64,000 nucleotides of DNA from Methanoregulaceae archaeon UXB-2016 (GTDB lineage: Archaea > Halobacteriota > Methanomicrobia > Methanomicrobiales > Methanospirillaceae). The notes beneath the pieces are model-generated. The model was not told the DNA's origin and did not search any database. It worked only from the letters and a program-made list of their open reading frames with translations. The stretch spans positions 86,941 through 150,940 of the forward strand of contig SISS01000029.1 in the NCBI GenBank assembly GCA_004332335.1. The letters are read 5' to 3'. Position numbers and translations under genes: made by a program. Below, piece after piece: positions 16,298-25,469 of the stretch; the stretch's first letter is position 1, and each line of letters opens with the position of its first letter.

Positions 16298-17014
16298 ATG
16301 GGACATCGTATCACCACGCAGAACCGGGGCCGGGGCGGCCCGACCTACCGAGCGCCCTCCCACCGGTACAAGGCCGAGCTGAAGCACCTGGGCACTGAAC
16401 AGGTGACCGTGCGCGGAGTCGTGATCGGGATCGAGCACGACCCGGCACGTCACACCCCGATCGCACTCGTCCGGCTCGAGAACCAGCAGAAGACCTACTT
16501 CCTCGTGACCGAGGGGATCGGCGTCGGCGACGCGATCACCTGGGGGCCCGAGGCCGAGTTCCGGAACGGCAACACCCTTCCGCTCGGAAAGATCCCGGCC
16601 GGCGCCTACGTCTGCAATATCGAGGCGCGGCCCAACGACGGTGGCAAGTTCGTCCGAGCATCGGGCGTCCAGGCGATCGTGGTCGACAAGACCGAGGACA
16701 AGGTCGGGGTCAAGATGCCGTCGGGCAAGATGAAGTGGTTCTCCAGCCGCTGTCTTGCCACGGTCGGCGTCGTTGCCGGCGGTGGCCGCGGCGAGAAGCC
16801 GTTCGTCAAGGCCGGCAAGAAGTTCCACAAGATGAAGAACACGGCCTCGACCTGGCCGCGTGTCCGCGGTGTCGCGATGAACGTGATCGACCACCCGTTC
16901 GGCGGCGGAGGTCACCAGCACCCCGGACGCCCGAAGACGGTCGCCCGCGGTACATCGCCCGGCCGAACGGTCGGTCATGTTGCAGCCCGGAGAACCGGAC
17001 GCAAGAAGAGGTGA
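16298..17014 (+). CDS. rpl2: Large-subunit ribosomal protein L2 (uL2)
   Basis: A 238-residue uL2 of archaeal length. The C-terminal loop NVIDHPFGGGGHQHPGRP holds the conserved histidine that reaches towards the peptidyl-transferase centre. The N-terminus HRITTQNRGRGGPTYRAP is typical of archaea. Confidence 0.97.
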   Translation: MGHRITTQNRGRGGPTYRAPSHRYKAELKHLGTEQVTVRGVVIGIEHDPARHTPIALVRLENQQKTYFLVTEGIGVGDAITWGPEAEFRNGNTLPLGKIPAGAYVCNIEARPNDGGKFVRASGVQAIVVDKTEDKVGVKMPSGKMKWFSSRCLATVGVVAGGGRGEKPFVKAGKKFHKMKNTASTWPRVRGVAMNVIDHPFGGGGHQHPGRPKTVARGTSPGRTVGHVAARRTGRKKR

Positions 17015-17020
17015 TCGTGG

Positions 17021-17437
17021 ATGGCAGCAAAAAAGACGCAGAAGCGAATGCCGAGGCGGCGCGAGGAGTTTACCTACCACGGCTACCGCATCGAGGACTT
17101 GAAAGAGATGTCCATGACCGATCTCCTCCCGGTCATGCCCTCGAGGGCGCGGCGCAAGGTGCTCCGCGGCCTCTCCCGGGACGAGGAACACCTCCTCTCC
17201 CGATTCCGGAACGGCGATGTCCGTATCCGGACGCACCTCCGGTCGATGATGGTCTTCCCCGACATGGTCGGGCGCGAGGTCGAGATCTACACGGGCAAGG
17301 AGTTCCAGAAGGTGGAGCTCCAGCCCGAGTCGGTCTTCCACTACCTCGGCGAGTTCGCGGCCACGCGCAGGCGTGTCGCGCACGGATCGGCCGGTATCGG
17401 CGCAACGCGGTCGAGTAAGTTCGTTCCCCTGAAGTGA
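17021..17437 (+). CDS. rps19: Small-subunit ribosomal protein S19 (uS19)
   Basis: A 138-residue uS19 with the archaeal N-terminal extension ([20 protein letters not shown]) that bacterial S19 lacks. The conserved core [19 protein letters not shown] binds 16S rRNA in the small-subunit head with S13. The spacing to rpl2 is six bases. Confidence 0.96.
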   Translation: MAAKKTQKRMPRRREEFTYHGYRIEDLKEMSMTDLLPVMPSRARRKVLRGLSRDEEHLLSRFRNGDVRIRTHLRSMMVFPDMVGREVEIYTGKEFQKVELQPESVFHYLGEFAATRRRVAHGSAGIGATRSSKFVPLK

Positions 17438-17442
17438 TCGGC

Positions 17443-17907
17443 ATGGCACGCACAGGTTATTCGATGGGGACCCAGGGCGAGCAGTTCGCCCGGGCCAAGG
17501 CGAACGAGCTCCCGGTCTCGCCCAAGCACGCGATCGAGATCGCCCGGTTCATCAAGAACCAGGACGTCAACCGCGCGCTCTCCTATCTCAACGAGGTCGT
17601 CGCGCTCAAGAAGGCCGTGCCGTTCCGGCGATTCAACCGGAACGTCGCGCACAAGCGCGGTCTCGTGGGCTGGGACGCGGGGCGATACCCGGTCAAGGCC
17701 TCGAAGGGCTACATCAAGCTCCTCGAGTCGATCAAGAAGAACGCCGAGTACAGCGGCCTCGACGCCGACCGGCTCGTTATCGTCCATGCGGCCGCAAACC
17801 GCGGCCGGGGCCAGAAGGCCTTCTTCCCCCGTGCCATGGGACGGGCCACGCCCAAGCGGCGCGAGACGGTCAACATCGAGATCATCGTTCAGGAGGTGCA
17901 GGAATAA
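17443..17907 (+). CDS. rpl22: Large-subunit ribosomal protein L22 (uL22)
   Basis: A 154-residue uL22. The start at 17443 gives the family N-terminus MARTGYSMG; a GTG nine bases upstream is in frame but adds only three residues. The tunnel-lining hairpin region [20 protein letters not shown] is near residue 125. Its stop overlaps the rps3 start (TAATG). Confidence 0.95.
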   Translation: MARTGYSMGTQGEQFARAKANELPVSPKHAIEIARFIKNQDVNRALSYLNEVVALKKAVPFRRFNRNVAHKRGLVGWDAGRYPVKASKGYIKLLESIKKNAEYSGLDADRLVIVHAAANRGRGQKAFFPRAMGRATPKRRETVNIEIIVQEVQE

Positions 17908-18617
17908 TGGCGATCGAGAGAAAGTTCGTCGCAGACGGCGTCCGGAAGGTTCGGGTGCAGCAGCACTTCCTCAAGGAGCTCAAACGCGCCGGATACGGCG
18001 GTATGGATATCGCCCGCACGCCGCTCGGCACGCAGGTCACGATCTACGCGGAGAAGCCCGGTATCGTGATCGGCAAGGGCGGCAAGGTTGTGCGGCAGCT
18101 GACCGCGGACCTCGCGCAGGACTTCGGGATCGAATCCCCCCAGATCGAGGTCCAGCAGGTCGGCAACCCGAACTTCAACGCCCAGATCATGGCCGAGCGG
18201 CTCGCCAACGCCCTCGAGCGGGGCTGGTACTTCCGCAAGGCCGGGTCCAACGTGATCCGGCGGGTCATGGAGTCCGGCGCCCTCGGGTGCGAGGTCGTCC
18301 TCTCGGGCAAGCTGACCGGGTCCCGGGCACGGGTCCAGAAGTTCACCGAAGGCTACATCAAGCACTCGGGCGAGCCCTCGATCTCGATGGTCGAGAAGGG
18401 CTACGCGGTCGCGATCAAGAAACTCGGGACGATTGGCGTGCAGGTCAAGATCATCCTGCCCGACACGAAGCTCCCCGACAAGTTCGAGATCCTCGACGTC
18501 CCGCCCCGGCAGGCCCCTGTCGTTGAGATGCCGATCGAGGAGGACCTCGGCGAGACGATCGACGCCGAGCTCGCCGCGACCCCTGACGAGGAGTTCGTGA
18601 ACGAGGAGGTGCGCTGA
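17907..18617 (+). CDS. rps3: Small-subunit ribosomal protein S3 (uS3)
   Basis: A 236-residue uS3. The N-terminal KH domain carries the GxxG loop [11 protein letters not shown] near residue 55; the C-terminal S3 domain follows ([20 protein letters not shown]). The acidic C-terminal tail ([19 protein letters not shown]) is an archaeal feature. It lines the mRNA entry channel. Confidence 0.96.
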   Translation: MAIERKFVADGVRKVRVQQHFLKELKRAGYGGMDIARTPLGTQVTIYAEKPGIVIGKGGKVVRQLTADLAQDFGIESPQIEVQQVGNPNFNAQIMAERLANALERGWYFRKAGSNVIRRVMESGALGCEVVLSGKLTGSRARVQKFTEGYIKHSGEPSISMVEKGYAVAIKKLGTIGVQVKIILPDTKLPDKFEILDVPPRQAPVVEMPIEEDLGETIDAELAATPDEEFVNEEVR

Positions 18618-18820
18618 TGGCGATCTTCCGCTCCGGCGAAGTCTCCCAGCTCTCCGACGTCGAGATCGTCGAACAGCTCTCGAAGCTCCGGCTCGAACTG
18701 GTCCGGAACAAGGGGAAGGTCGGCGCCGGTGGCGCCACCGAGAACCCCGGCCAGATCCGCGAGATCCGGCGCACCATCGCCCGTCTTCTGACCGAAGAAT
18801 CCCGGAGGAAGGCGGCGTGA
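18617..18820 (+). CDS. rpl29: Large-subunit ribosomal protein L29 (uL29)
   Basis: A 67-residue helical-hairpin protein with the family motif LSKLRLELVRNKG, then PGQIREIRRTIARLLTEE. Its start overlaps the rps3 stop, and its stop overlaps the GTG start of the RNase P protein gene. It sits next to uL23 at the tunnel exit. Confidence 0.95.
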   Translation: MAIFRSGEVSQLSDVEIVEQLSKLRLELVRNKGKVGAGGATENPGQIREIRRTIARLLTEESRRKAA

Positions 18821-19086
18821 TCGCACCCCGGGACGTGCTCCGACACGAATGGATCGGCAGGCACGTCCTGGTGGTGCGAGCCAAGAACCCGTCTCTGGCG
18901 GGGGTCGAGGGAATGTGCGTCGACGAGACGAAACAGACCCTCCGGATTGCGACCGGACACGGCACGAAGTGCGTGCCGAAAGCGGTCGCCTGCTTCCGAC
19001 TCCCCCTCCCCGACGGGACTGCTGTGGAGGTCGACGGTGCCGCGCTCGTTGGAGCGCCCGAGCGCCGTCTGACCCTGCGCAGATAA
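18817..19086 (+). CDS. rnp1: RNase P protein component 1 (Rpp29/Pop4)
   Basis: An 89-residue Sm-like protein with a GTG start overlapping the rpl29 stop. RHEWIGRHVLVVRAKNPSLA, followed by GMCVDETKQTLRI, matches archaeal Rpp29, which with Rpp21 binds the specificity domain of RNase P RNA. This position between rpl29 and rps17 is the usual archaeal one. The RNase P RNA gene itself is not recognisable in the window. Confidence 0.92.
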   Translation: MIAPRDVLRHEWIGRHVLVVRAKNPSLAGVEGMCVDETKQTLRIATGHGTKCVPKAVACFRLPLPDGTAVEVDGAALVGAPERRLTLRR

Positions 19087-19098
19087 CGAGGATACCAT

Positions 19099-19425
19099 AT
19101 GGCACGTGACATTGGGTTGAACGTTGAGGCCCCGCAAGCGGAGTGCAGCGACGTGAACTGTCCGTTTCACGGCACCCTGCCGGTGCGCGGCCAGGTGATC
19201 ACCGGCAAGGTCGTGAGCGATAAGATGACCGGCACGATCGTGGTAGGACGCGATTTCCTCCACTACGTGCGGAAGTACAAGCGCTACGAGAAGCGCTCGA
19301 GCAAGATCCACGCCCACAACCCGCCCTGTGTCCAGGCAAAGGTCGGGGACATGGTCCGGATTGCCGAGTGCCGTCCGCTCTCGAAGTCGACGACCTTCGT
19401 CGTGGTCGAGGTGACGACAGAATGA
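19099..19425 (+). CDS. rps17: Small-subunit ribosomal protein S17 (uS17)
   Basis: A 108-residue uS17 of archaeal type. The N-terminal extension has [16 protein letters not shown], and the OB-fold core includes [20 protein letters not shown] and [14 protein letters not shown]. It binds helix 11 of 16S rRNA. Confidence 0.96.
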   Translation: MARDIGLNVEAPQAECSDVNCPFHGTLPVRGQVITGKVVSDKMTGTIVVGRDFLHYVRKYKRYEKRSSKIHAHNPPCVQAKVGDMVRIAECRPLSKSTTFVVVEVTTE

Positions 19426-19820
19426 AAGCAAAGAGTTCGACCACGCCGCGGGCCCTCGCAACGGGCTCCCGCATGGCCTGCGTCGACAACACGGGCGCCC
19501 GGATGGTCCAGGTCGTCTCGGTCGACCGGTACCACGGTGTCCGGCGCCGCCAGCCGAAGCTCGGCCTCGGGGACCTCGCGACCGTCTCGGTCAAGAAGGG
19601 CACCCCCGACATGCGCCGCAAGCTCGAAAAGGCGGTCGTCATCCGTCAGAAGAAGGAGATCCGGCGGCCGAACGGCCTCCGCGTCTCGTTCGAGGACAAC
19701 GCGATGGTGCTGGTGAACGAGAAGAACGAACCGAAGGGCACCGAGATCAAGGGTCCGGTCGCCCGTGAGGTGGCCGAACGCTTCCCCAAGCTCGGCTCCA
19801 TGGCCACCATGATCATCTGA
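19422..19820 (+). CDS. rpl14: Large-subunit ribosomal protein L14 (uL14)
   Basis: A 132-residue uL14. The ATG at 19422 overlaps the rps17 stop and gives [18 protein letters not shown] followed by the signature [14 protein letters not shown]. Upstream in-frame codons only shadow rps17. It contributes to the intersubunit bridge with 16S helix 14. Confidence 0.96.
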   Translation: MKAKSSTTPRALATGSRMACVDNTGARMVQVVSVDRYHGVRRRQPKLGLGDLATVSVKKGTPDMRRKLEKAVVIRQKKEIRRPNGLRVSFEDNAMVLVNEKNEPKGTEIKGPVAREVAERFPKLGSMATMII

Positions 19821-19830
19821 GGAGAGAGGC

Positions 19831-20202
19831 ATGGTATTATCAACGAGCATCCAGCCGAGAAAGCAGCGGAGAGCCCGCTATCAGGCGCCTTTCCACCTGC
19901 GGACCAAGCTCCTCGGAGCCCCGCTCTCGCCCCAACTGCGCGCGCAGTACAATGGCAAGCGGACGGTCCGCGTCGTGAGCGGGGACACGGTCCGGGTCAC
20001 GCGCGGCGACTTCGCCGGAGATGAAGGCATCGTCGACATGGTCGATGTCAAGAACTCCAAGGTCATCGTCCACGGCGTCGTGATCACGAAGGCCGACGGC
20101 ACCGAGAAGCCGAGAAAGATCGACCCGTCGAACGTGATGGTCACGAAACTGAATCTGAAGGACCCGAAGCGGGCCGCGAGGCTCGCCGGGGGAGAGGCAT
20201 AG
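19831..20202 (+). CDS. rpl24: Large-subunit ribosomal protein L24 (uL24)
   Basis: A 123-residue uL24 with a KOW motif: RVVSGDTVRVTRGDFAGDEG near residue 50. The archaeal N-terminal segment (QPRKQRRARYQAPFHLR) is present. GAGGAGAGAG before the ATG serves as ribosome-binding site. Confidence 0.96.
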   Translation: MVLSTSIQPRKQRRARYQAPFHLRTKLLGAPLSPQLRAQYNGKRTVRVVSGDTVRVTRGDFAGDEGIVDMVDVKNSKVIVHGVVITKADGTEKPRKIDPSNVMVTKLNLKDPKRAARLAGGEA

Positions 20203-20928
20203 ATGTCCGATCATCTCAAGCGCATGGTCGCGCCGACCTCGTGGCGGCTCGCCCGAAAGGAGCAGACGTTCATCACCAAGACCCGTGCAGGCCCGCACAA
20301 TGCCGGTGCCATGCCGATGGTGGTCCTGCTCCGCGACCGGATGAACCTTGCCCGGACCATGAAGGAGGTCAAGCTGATCCTCTCGCAGCGGTCCGTGCTG
20401 GTGAACGGAAAGCCCTGCCGGGACCCGCGCATGGGCATCGGGATCTTCGACATCATCTCGATCCCGAAGATGGACCAGTACTTCCGCGTCCTGCTCGACA
20501 AGAAGGGCCGGATCATCACGGTCCCGATCGATGCCGAGACCGCCAAGACCCGCCTCGCGCGGGTCGCCAAGAAGACGGTCGTCGCGGGAGGCAAGGTCCA
20601 GCTGAACCTCGCCAGCGGCGCCAATGTCATCGCCGACCACCAGGTCAAGTCCCGCGACTCGGTCGTTCTCTCGCTCGAGCCTGAGAACCGCTATGCAGTC
20701 GTGGACCACTTCCCCTTCGCCGTCGGCAACATGGCGATGGTGATCGCCGGGCGGCATGCAGGTCGGATCGGCCGCATCACCGAGATCACGACGGTCGCAG
20801 GCGCCACCCCCAACCGGGTAGCACTCGAGGACGCGAACGACAGCACACCGTTCGAGACGATCGATGACTACTGCTACATGGTAGGGCGCGAGACCCCGGC
20901 GGTCTCTTCGTGGGGGATTGAGGCGTGA
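20203..20928 (+). CDS. rps4e: Small-subunit ribosomal protein S4e (eS4)
   Basis: A 241-residue protein found only in archaea and eukaryotes. It begins [20 protein letters not shown], then has an S4 RNA-binding domain around residues 45-95 ([20 protein letters not shown]) and a KOW-like motif near residue 180 ([13 protein letters not shown]). It follows rpl24 without a gap. Confidence 0.96.
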   Translation: MSDHLKRMVAPTSWRLARKEQTFITKTRAGPHNAGAMPMVVLLRDRMNLARTMKEVKLILSQRSVLVNGKPCRDPRMGIGIFDIISIPKMDQYFRVLLDKKGRIITVPIDAETAKTRLARVAKKTVVAGGKVQLNLASGANVIADHQVKSRDSVVLSLEPENRYAVVDHFPFAVGNMAMVIAGRHAGRIGRITEITTVAGATPNRVALEDANDSTPFETIDDYCYMVGRETPAVSSWGIEA

Positions 20929-21440
20929 ACGCCGAGAACCTGATGCGTCGCCCTAAGGTCGACAAGGTCGTCGTCCACATGGGCGTCGGCGAGTCGGGCG
21001 AACGCCTGATGAACGGTGAGGAGCTGATCCGCAGGATCACGACTCAGAGCCCGGTCCGGACCATCGCGAAGAAGACCCAGCCCGCATTCGGGATCCGCAA
21101 GGGCGCCCCGATCGGAGCCAAGGTCACGCTCCGCGGCGAGACGGCCGAGACGTTCCTGAAGACCTCGCTCGAGATCCTCGAGAAGGTCCTCTTCGCGAGC
21201 CAGTTCGACAAGAACGGCAACGTCTCGTTCGGGATTGAGGAGCACACGGACTACCCGGGCATGGCTTACGACCCGAAGATCGGGATCTACGGGATGGACA
21301 TCAACGTCGTCCTCGAGCGGCCCGGCGTCCGGATCGCGCGGCGGCGCATGCAGCAGAAGAAGATGCCCGCCAACCAGCGCGTCACGAAAGAGGACGCAAT
21401 TGCGTTCATAACCGACGCTTTCGGTGTGGAGGTGCGGTGA
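20925..21440 (+). CDS. rpl5: Large-subunit ribosomal protein L5 (uL5)
   Basis: A 171-residue uL5. A GTG start overlaps the rps4e stop. Motifs include [15 protein letters not shown] and [20 protein letters not shown], and the C-terminal region [19 protein letters not shown]. It binds 5S rRNA and the P-site tRNA elbow. Confidence 0.96.
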   Translation: MNAENLMRRPKVDKVVVHMGVGESGERLMNGEELIRRITTQSPVRTIAKKTQPAFGIRKGAPIGAKVTLRGETAETFLKTSLEILEKVLFASQFDKNGNVSFGIEEHTDYPGMAYDPKIGIYGMDINVVLERPGVRIARRRMQQKKMPANQRVTKEDAIAFITDAFGVEVR

Positions 21441-21598
21441 TGGCGGAAGAACAGAAGAAGCAGCGGTACGGCCGGGGCGCACATTCGTGTCAGCTCTGCG
21501 GCCGCAAGCAGGGACTCGTCCGGCGATATCACATCAACTTCTGCCGGCAGTGCTTCCGCGAATGGGCCCCGCGACTGGGCTTCAAGAAGATGAACTGA
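21440..21598 (+). CDS. rps14: Small-subunit ribosomal protein S14 (uS14), zinc-binding form
   Basis: A 52-residue protein. The ATG overlaps the rpl5 stop. Four cysteines form the zinc ribbon C-Q-L-C ... C-R-Q-C ([12 protein letters not shown] and [11 protein letters not shown]). The length and residues match archaeal zinc S14. It is shorter than the usual ORF cutoff but unambiguous, and it sits in its standard place between rpl5 and rps8. Confidence 0.96.
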   Translation: MAEEQKKQRYGRGAHSCQLCGRKQGLVRRYHINFCRQCFREWAPRLGFKKMN

Positions 21599-21609
21599 GG
21601 GTGGAAACA

Positions 21610-22002
21610 ATGGGACGACAGAATACGATCGCCGACGCGATGTCGACCTTGAAGAACGCGTCCGACGGCGGCAAATCAAGCTGCATCCTGGAGCCGGCGA
21701 GCAAACTGCTCGGCGCCATGCTCCGGATCATGCAGGACGCCGGATATATCGGCTCGTTCGAGTATGTCGACGACCGGCGGGGCGGCCAGTTCCAGGTTCA
21801 CCTCTCGGGCGGCATCAACAAGTGCGGAGTGATCTCGCCGCGGTACAAGGTCGGGCTCGAGGAGCTCGAATACTGGGAGACCAGGTACCTGCCCGCGAAG
21901 AACTTCGGTCTGCTGATCCTGACGACCTCGCAGGGCGTGCTCACCCATGAGCAGGCCCGGCAGGGCGGGATCGGTGGCGAGCTCCTGGGGTTCGTCTACT
22001 GA
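21610..22002 (+). CDS. rps8: Small-subunit ribosomal protein S8 (uS8)
   Basis: A 130-residue uS8 beginning [17 protein letters not shown]. The C-terminal signature [18 protein letters not shown] is near residue 100. The ATG at 21610 follows GAGGGTGGAAAC. The longer open frame upstream only shadows rps14. Confidence 0.96.
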   Translation: MGRQNTIADAMSTLKNASDGGKSSCILEPASKLLGAMLRIMQDAGYIGSFEYVDDRRGGQFQVHLSGGINKCGVISPRYKVGLEELEYWETRYLPAKNFGLLILTTSQGVLTHEQARQGGIGGELLGFVY

Positions 22003-22012
22003 GGTGCGGGAG

Positions 22013-22537
22013 ATGGCAATCGAAGCAACGGTCCAGATCCCGGACGGGGTCACAGTCTCGATGGTCGGGACGCGTGTCGTGGTAGCAGGCCCGAAGGGCA
22101 CGCTCGAGCGCGACATGCGCTTCCCCGCGATCACGATCGCGATCACGGACGAACAGGTCACAGTCTCCACCGGGCTCACGCGCAAACGCGTGGTCGCCAT
22201 GGTCGGGACGCTCGCCTCGCACATCCGCAACATGTGCCACGGCGTCACCGAGGGGTACGAGTACCGGATGAAGGTGGTCTTTTCCCACTTTCCGATCCAG
22301 CTCAAACTCCAGGGGTCGATCCTCGTGATCGACAACTTCCTCGGAGAGAAGCAGGCTCGTTTTGCCCGGATTGAGCCGGGCGTGACCGCCCTGGTCGGTA
22401 ACGATGCGGTGACGCTCTCGGGGATCGACAAGGAGAAGGTCGGCAACTCGGCCGCGAATATCGAACATGCGACCCGGATTCGGAAGCGCGATCCTCGTGT
22501 CTTCCAGGACGGGATCTATATCGTCGAGAGGGCCTGA
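22013..22537 (+). CDS. rpl6: Large-subunit ribosomal protein L6 (uL6)
   Basis: A 174-residue uL6 beginning MAIEATVQIPDGVTVSMVG. It has the two tandem alpha/beta domains of the family; VVAGPKGTLERDM and GYEYRMKVVFSHFPIQLKL are recognisable. It binds near the sarcin-ricin loop and the factor-binding site. Confidence 0.96.
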   Translation: MAIEATVQIPDGVTVSMVGTRVVVAGPKGTLERDMRFPAITIAITDEQVTVSTGLTRKRVVAMVGTLASHIRNMCHGVTEGYEYRMKVVFSHFPIQLKLQGSILVIDNFLGEKQARFARIEPGVTALVGNDAVTLSGIDKEKVGNSAANIEHATRIRKRDPRVFQDGIYIVERA

Positions 22538-22538
22538 G

Positions 22539-22967
22539 ATGGACGGAGAGACAAAGAGGCTGATCCGGGTCCGGGCCGCGAAGCGTGCACGCTTCCACCG
22601 GGGCGGATACGGGACCAAGAAGCAGCTCAGCGACAGCTGGCGCCGGCCCCGTGGCCTCCAGAGCAAGCAGCGGCTGCAGAAGAAGGCAAAGGGCGCGCAC
22701 CCGACGCCGGGCTATGGCAGCCCGATCGCCGTGCGCGGCCTCCACCCCAGCGGTTTTGAGGACATCCTCGTCCACAACCTGATGGAGCTCGAGGGCCTCG
22801 ATGCAGCCCACCAGGCCGTCCGGATCGCCGGCGCGGTCGGTATGAAGAAGCGGGAGCAGATGCAGACCCGGATCGCCGAACTCGGCCTCCGGCTCCTGAA
22901 CCCGAAGGACACGAGCCGCGGGCAGAAGCCCGTCGCTGCTGAGGAGGAGGAGGAGTCCAATGAGTAA
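22539..22967 (+). CDS. rpl32e: Large-subunit ribosomal protein L32e (eL32)
   Basis: A 142-residue archaeal/eukaryotic protein. The core FHRGGYGTKKQLSDSWRRP, then RGLQSKQRLQKKAKG, matches eL32, followed by GYGSPIAVRGLHPSGFEDIL. The tail is strongly acidic (EEEEESNE). It starts one base after the rpl6 stop. Confidence 0.95.
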   Translation: MDGETKRLIRVRAAKRARFHRGGYGTKKQLSDSWRRPRGLQSKQRLQKKAKGAHPTPGYGSPIAVRGLHPSGFEDILVHNLMELEGLDAAHQAVRIAGAVGMKKREQMQTRIAELGLRLLNPKDTSRGQKPVAAEEEEESNE

Positions 22968-23412
22968 CCTCGCCTCCCAGCGCCGCATTGCGGCCTCGGT
23001 CCTGAAGTGCGGGGTCAACCGCGTCTGGTTCGACCCCGAGCAGAACTCCGAGATCGAGAATGCGATCTCGCGTGACGACCTCCGGAAGCTCGTCGACGAC
23101 GGCGTGATCCGCGCACACCCCAAGAAGGGTGTCTCGCGTGGACGCGCCCGGGCCCGGATCGCGAAGCGGTCGTACGGCCACTGCAAGGGCCCCGGCCGCC
23201 GGAAGGGCGCGAAGGGTGCCCGCACGCCCTCGAAGCGCGTCTGGATCCAGAAGATCCGCGCAATCCGGAAGGTGCTGGTCGAACTCCGTGACAGTGGAGA
23301 TCTCGAAAGGCGTTACTACCGGATCCTCTACCGGCGTGCAGCCGGCGGTCAGTACCGGAACGTCGCACACATGAAGGCCCAGATGGAGATTCTGGTCGGG
23401 AGGAACCGCTAA
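22960..23412 (+). CDS. rpl19e: Large-subunit ribosomal protein L19e (eL19)
   Basis: A 150-residue eL19 beginning MSNLASQRRIAASVLKCGVN. The very basic central helix region has RARARIAKRSYGHCKGPGRR. It overlaps rpl32e by eight bases and its stop overlaps the rpl18 start. Confidence 0.96.
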   Translation: MSNLASQRRIAASVLKCGVNRVWFDPEQNSEIENAISRDDLRKLVDDGVIRAHPKKGVSRGRARARIAKRSYGHCKGPGRRKGAKGARTPSKRVWIQKIRAIRKVLVELRDSGDLERRYYRILYRRAAGGQYRNVAHMKAQMEILVGRNR

Positions 23413-23936
23413 TGGCAACCGGACCCAGATTTTTTGTCCCGTTCCGACGGCGGCGCGAAGGGAAGACCGACTACTACGGCCGTGCCAAGCTCATCGTTGC
23501 CGATGCGCCGCGCATGGTCGTCCGGCGGACGAACCGGCAGATCATCTGCCAGCTCGTCACGGCCGAGATGGACGGCGACAGGACGTTCGTCACGGCGAGC
23601 TCGCTCGAGCTCGTGGACCTCGGATACACGGGCGCGACGGCGAACACGCCGGCCGCGTACCTGACGGGGATGCTCTTTGCAAAGAAGGCCCTTGCGGCCG
23701 GATACGAAGAGGCGATCCTCGATATCGGCCTGGCTCGTGCCACCCGGGGAGCCCGGGTCTTCGCCGCGCTGAAAGGCGCGGTCGAGGGCGGTCTCGAGAT
23801 CCCCCACGGCGATACGATCCTGCCCGATGACGACCGCGCCAAGGGCGCGCACATCGCCGCGTTTGCGGCGGACCGGGCCGGCGATCTCGTCGAGAACGTC
23901 GAACAGGTGACAGCCAGAATCCAGGAGCTGGCGTAA
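23412..23936 (+). CDS. rpl18: Large-subunit ribosomal protein L18 (uL18)
   Basis: A 174-residue uL18 of archaeal length, with [20 protein letters not shown] near the N-terminus and [20 protein letters not shown] in the middle. It binds 5S rRNA with uL5. Confidence 0.96.
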   Translation: MATGPRFFVPFRRRREGKTDYYGRAKLIVADAPRMVVRRTNRQIICQLVTAEMDGDRTFVTASSLELVDLGYTGATANTPAAYLTGMLFAKKALAAGYEEAILDIGLARATRGARVFAALKGAVEGGLEIPHGDTILPDDDRAKGAHIAAFAADRAGDLVENVEQVTARIQELA

Positions 23937-23937
23937 T

Positions 23938-24552
23938 ATGGCGTACGAACATGCGGAATGGGTTCCGCTCACCGGTCTCGGCAGGGCGGTCATGGCCGGC
24001 GAGATCTCCTCGATGGACGAGGTCCTCTCGACCGGCAAGCCGATCAAGGAGCCGCAGATCGTGGATGCCTTCCTCTCCGATCTTACGGACGAGGTGCTCG
24101 ACATCCAGATGGTGCAGCGGATGACCGACTCGGGTCGGCGCGTCAAGTTCCGCGCCGTCGTCGTGGTCGGCAACAGAGACGGCTTTATCGGCTTTGGCCA
24201 GGGCAAGGATGCCCAGGTCGGCAACGCGATCAAGAAGGCGATCGACAACGCGAAGATCAACGTGATCCGGGTCCAGCGCGGCTGCGGCTCGTGGGAGTGC
24301 GGCTGCGACCAGCAGCACTCGATCCCGATGCAGGTCAAGGGCAAGGCGGGCTCGGTCACGGTGACCCTCAAGCCGGCCCCCCAGGGTATCGGCCTGGTCA
24401 CGGGTGAGATCGGCAAGAAGGTGCTCGAGCTCGCCGGGATCAAGGACGTCTGGACCCGCTCGTCGGGGCAGACCCGGACCACGATCAACTTCGCGAAGGC
24501 GACTTTCGAGGCGCTCCGCCAGACGAACATGATCCGGCTCGGAGGGCAGTGA
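23938..24552 (+). CDS. rps5: Small-subunit ribosomal protein S5 (uS5)
   Basis: A 204-residue uS5. It has an N-terminal double-stranded RNA-binding-like domain ([20 protein letters not shown]) and a C-terminal domain ([19 protein letters not shown]). The internal Cys pattern [13 protein letters not shown] is typical of archaeal S5. It starts one base after rpl18. Confidence 0.96.
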   Translation: MAYEHAEWVPLTGLGRAVMAGEISSMDEVLSTGKPIKEPQIVDAFLSDLTDEVLDIQMVQRMTDSGRRVKFRAVVVVGNRDGFIGFGQGKDAQVGNAIKKAIDNAKINVIRVQRGCGSWECGCDQQHSIPMQVKGKAGSVTVTLKPAPQGIGLVTGEIGKKVLELAGIKDVWTRSSGQTRTTINFAKATFEALRQTNMIRLGGQ

Positions 24553-25013
24553 TGTACGCAGTCGTCCAGGTACGTGGCGTGGTCAACACCCGAAAGGAGA
24601 TCAAGGACACCCTCAAGATGCTCCGTCTCCACCACATCAACCACTGCGTCATCGCGTCCGACACGCCGGAGATGCTCGGCATGATCCGGAAGGTCAAGGA
24701 CTACGTCGCCTACGGCGAGGTCACGGCCGAGGTCCTCGAGACCCTGATCCGCACCCGCGGTCGGCTCGAGGGCAACGCCCCGATCACGGACGAGTATGTC
24801 CGCGAGAAGACCGAGTACCCCGGGATCGCCGAGCTCGCGCAGGCGATCGCCGAGGGGAAGACGAAGCTCCGGGACATCCCCGGTCTGAAGCCCGTCCTCC
24901 GGCTCCACCCCCCGCGCAAGGGGTATAAGTCTCTGAAGCGAACCCATCCTCAGGGAGGGGCGCTCGGGTACTACGGACCGGAGATCAACGAACTTCTCTA
25001 CAAGATGCGGTGA
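24552..25013 (+). CDS. rpl30: Large-subunit ribosomal protein L30 (uL30)
   Basis: A 153-residue uL30 of the long archaeal form, beginning [20 protein letters not shown]. The C-terminal part has LHPPRKGYKSLKRTHPQGG. The ATG overlaps the rps5 stop; an alternative GTG one codon upstream adds a single residue. Confidence 0.95.
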   Translation: MYAVVQVRGVVNTRKEIKDTLKMLRLHHINHCVIASDTPEMLGMIRKVKDYVAYGEVTAEVLETLIRTRGRLEGNAPITDEYVREKTEYPGIAELAQAIAEGKTKLRDIPGLKPVLRLHPPRKGYKSLKRTHPQGGALGYYGPEINELLYKMR

Positions 25014-25017
25014 GCCA

Positions 25018-25443
25018 ATGCCTGTAAACAAGCGATCGAAATACCGCGGTTCGCGGACCTGCGGCGGCGGTACCCACAAGAACCGCCGTGGTGCCGGGAA
25101 CCGTGGCGGACGGGGCCGGGCCGGGATCAATGCCCACCGGTTCACGAAGTTCTACCTCGAGGAGGGTCCGGTCTACGGCAAGCACGGCTTTGTCGCGGTC
25201 AACCGCCGAGAGGTCCCGACGATCGATGTCGGCACCCTCGACCAGATGGTCGCGGGGCTCCTCGCACAGCAGCTCGCTTCGGAGGAGAACGGTGCAGTCG
25301 TGATCGACGCGGCCGCGCTCGGCATCGAGAAGGTCCTCGGCAGCGGGCGCGTGACAAGATCCCTCCGGATCTCGGCGTCCGCGTTCTCTGAACAGGCGAT
25401 TGCGAAGATCGAGGCGCAGGGCGGACAGGCGAACGTCGTCTGA
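25018..25443 (+). CDS. rpl15: Large-subunit ribosomal protein L15 (uL15)
   Basis: A 141-residue uL15 with the Gly-rich N-terminal extension SRTCGGGTHKNRRGAGNRGG that reaches into rRNA, and a C-terminal globular domain. It precedes secY, as in most archaea and bacteria. Confidence 0.95.
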   Translation: MPVNKRSKYRGSRTCGGGTHKNRRGAGNRGGRGRAGINAHRFTKFYLEEGPVYGKHGFVAVNRREVPTIDVGTLDQMVAGLLAQQLASEENGAVVIDAAALGIEKVLGSGRVTRSLRISASAFSEQAIAKIEAQGGQANVV

Positions 25444-25469
25444 GCACGCCCACTTTTTAAGGTGACTCT

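Noticed and set aside
23409..25145. A 578-codon minus-strand frame opposite rpl18-rps5-rpl30
   Set aside because: It is a shadow of three well-conserved ribosomal genes.
25450..25462. CTTTTTAA before secY as a TATA box
   Set aside because: It lies only about 10-15 bases from the secY start codon, too close for an archaeal promoter; it may be a weak terminator or chance.
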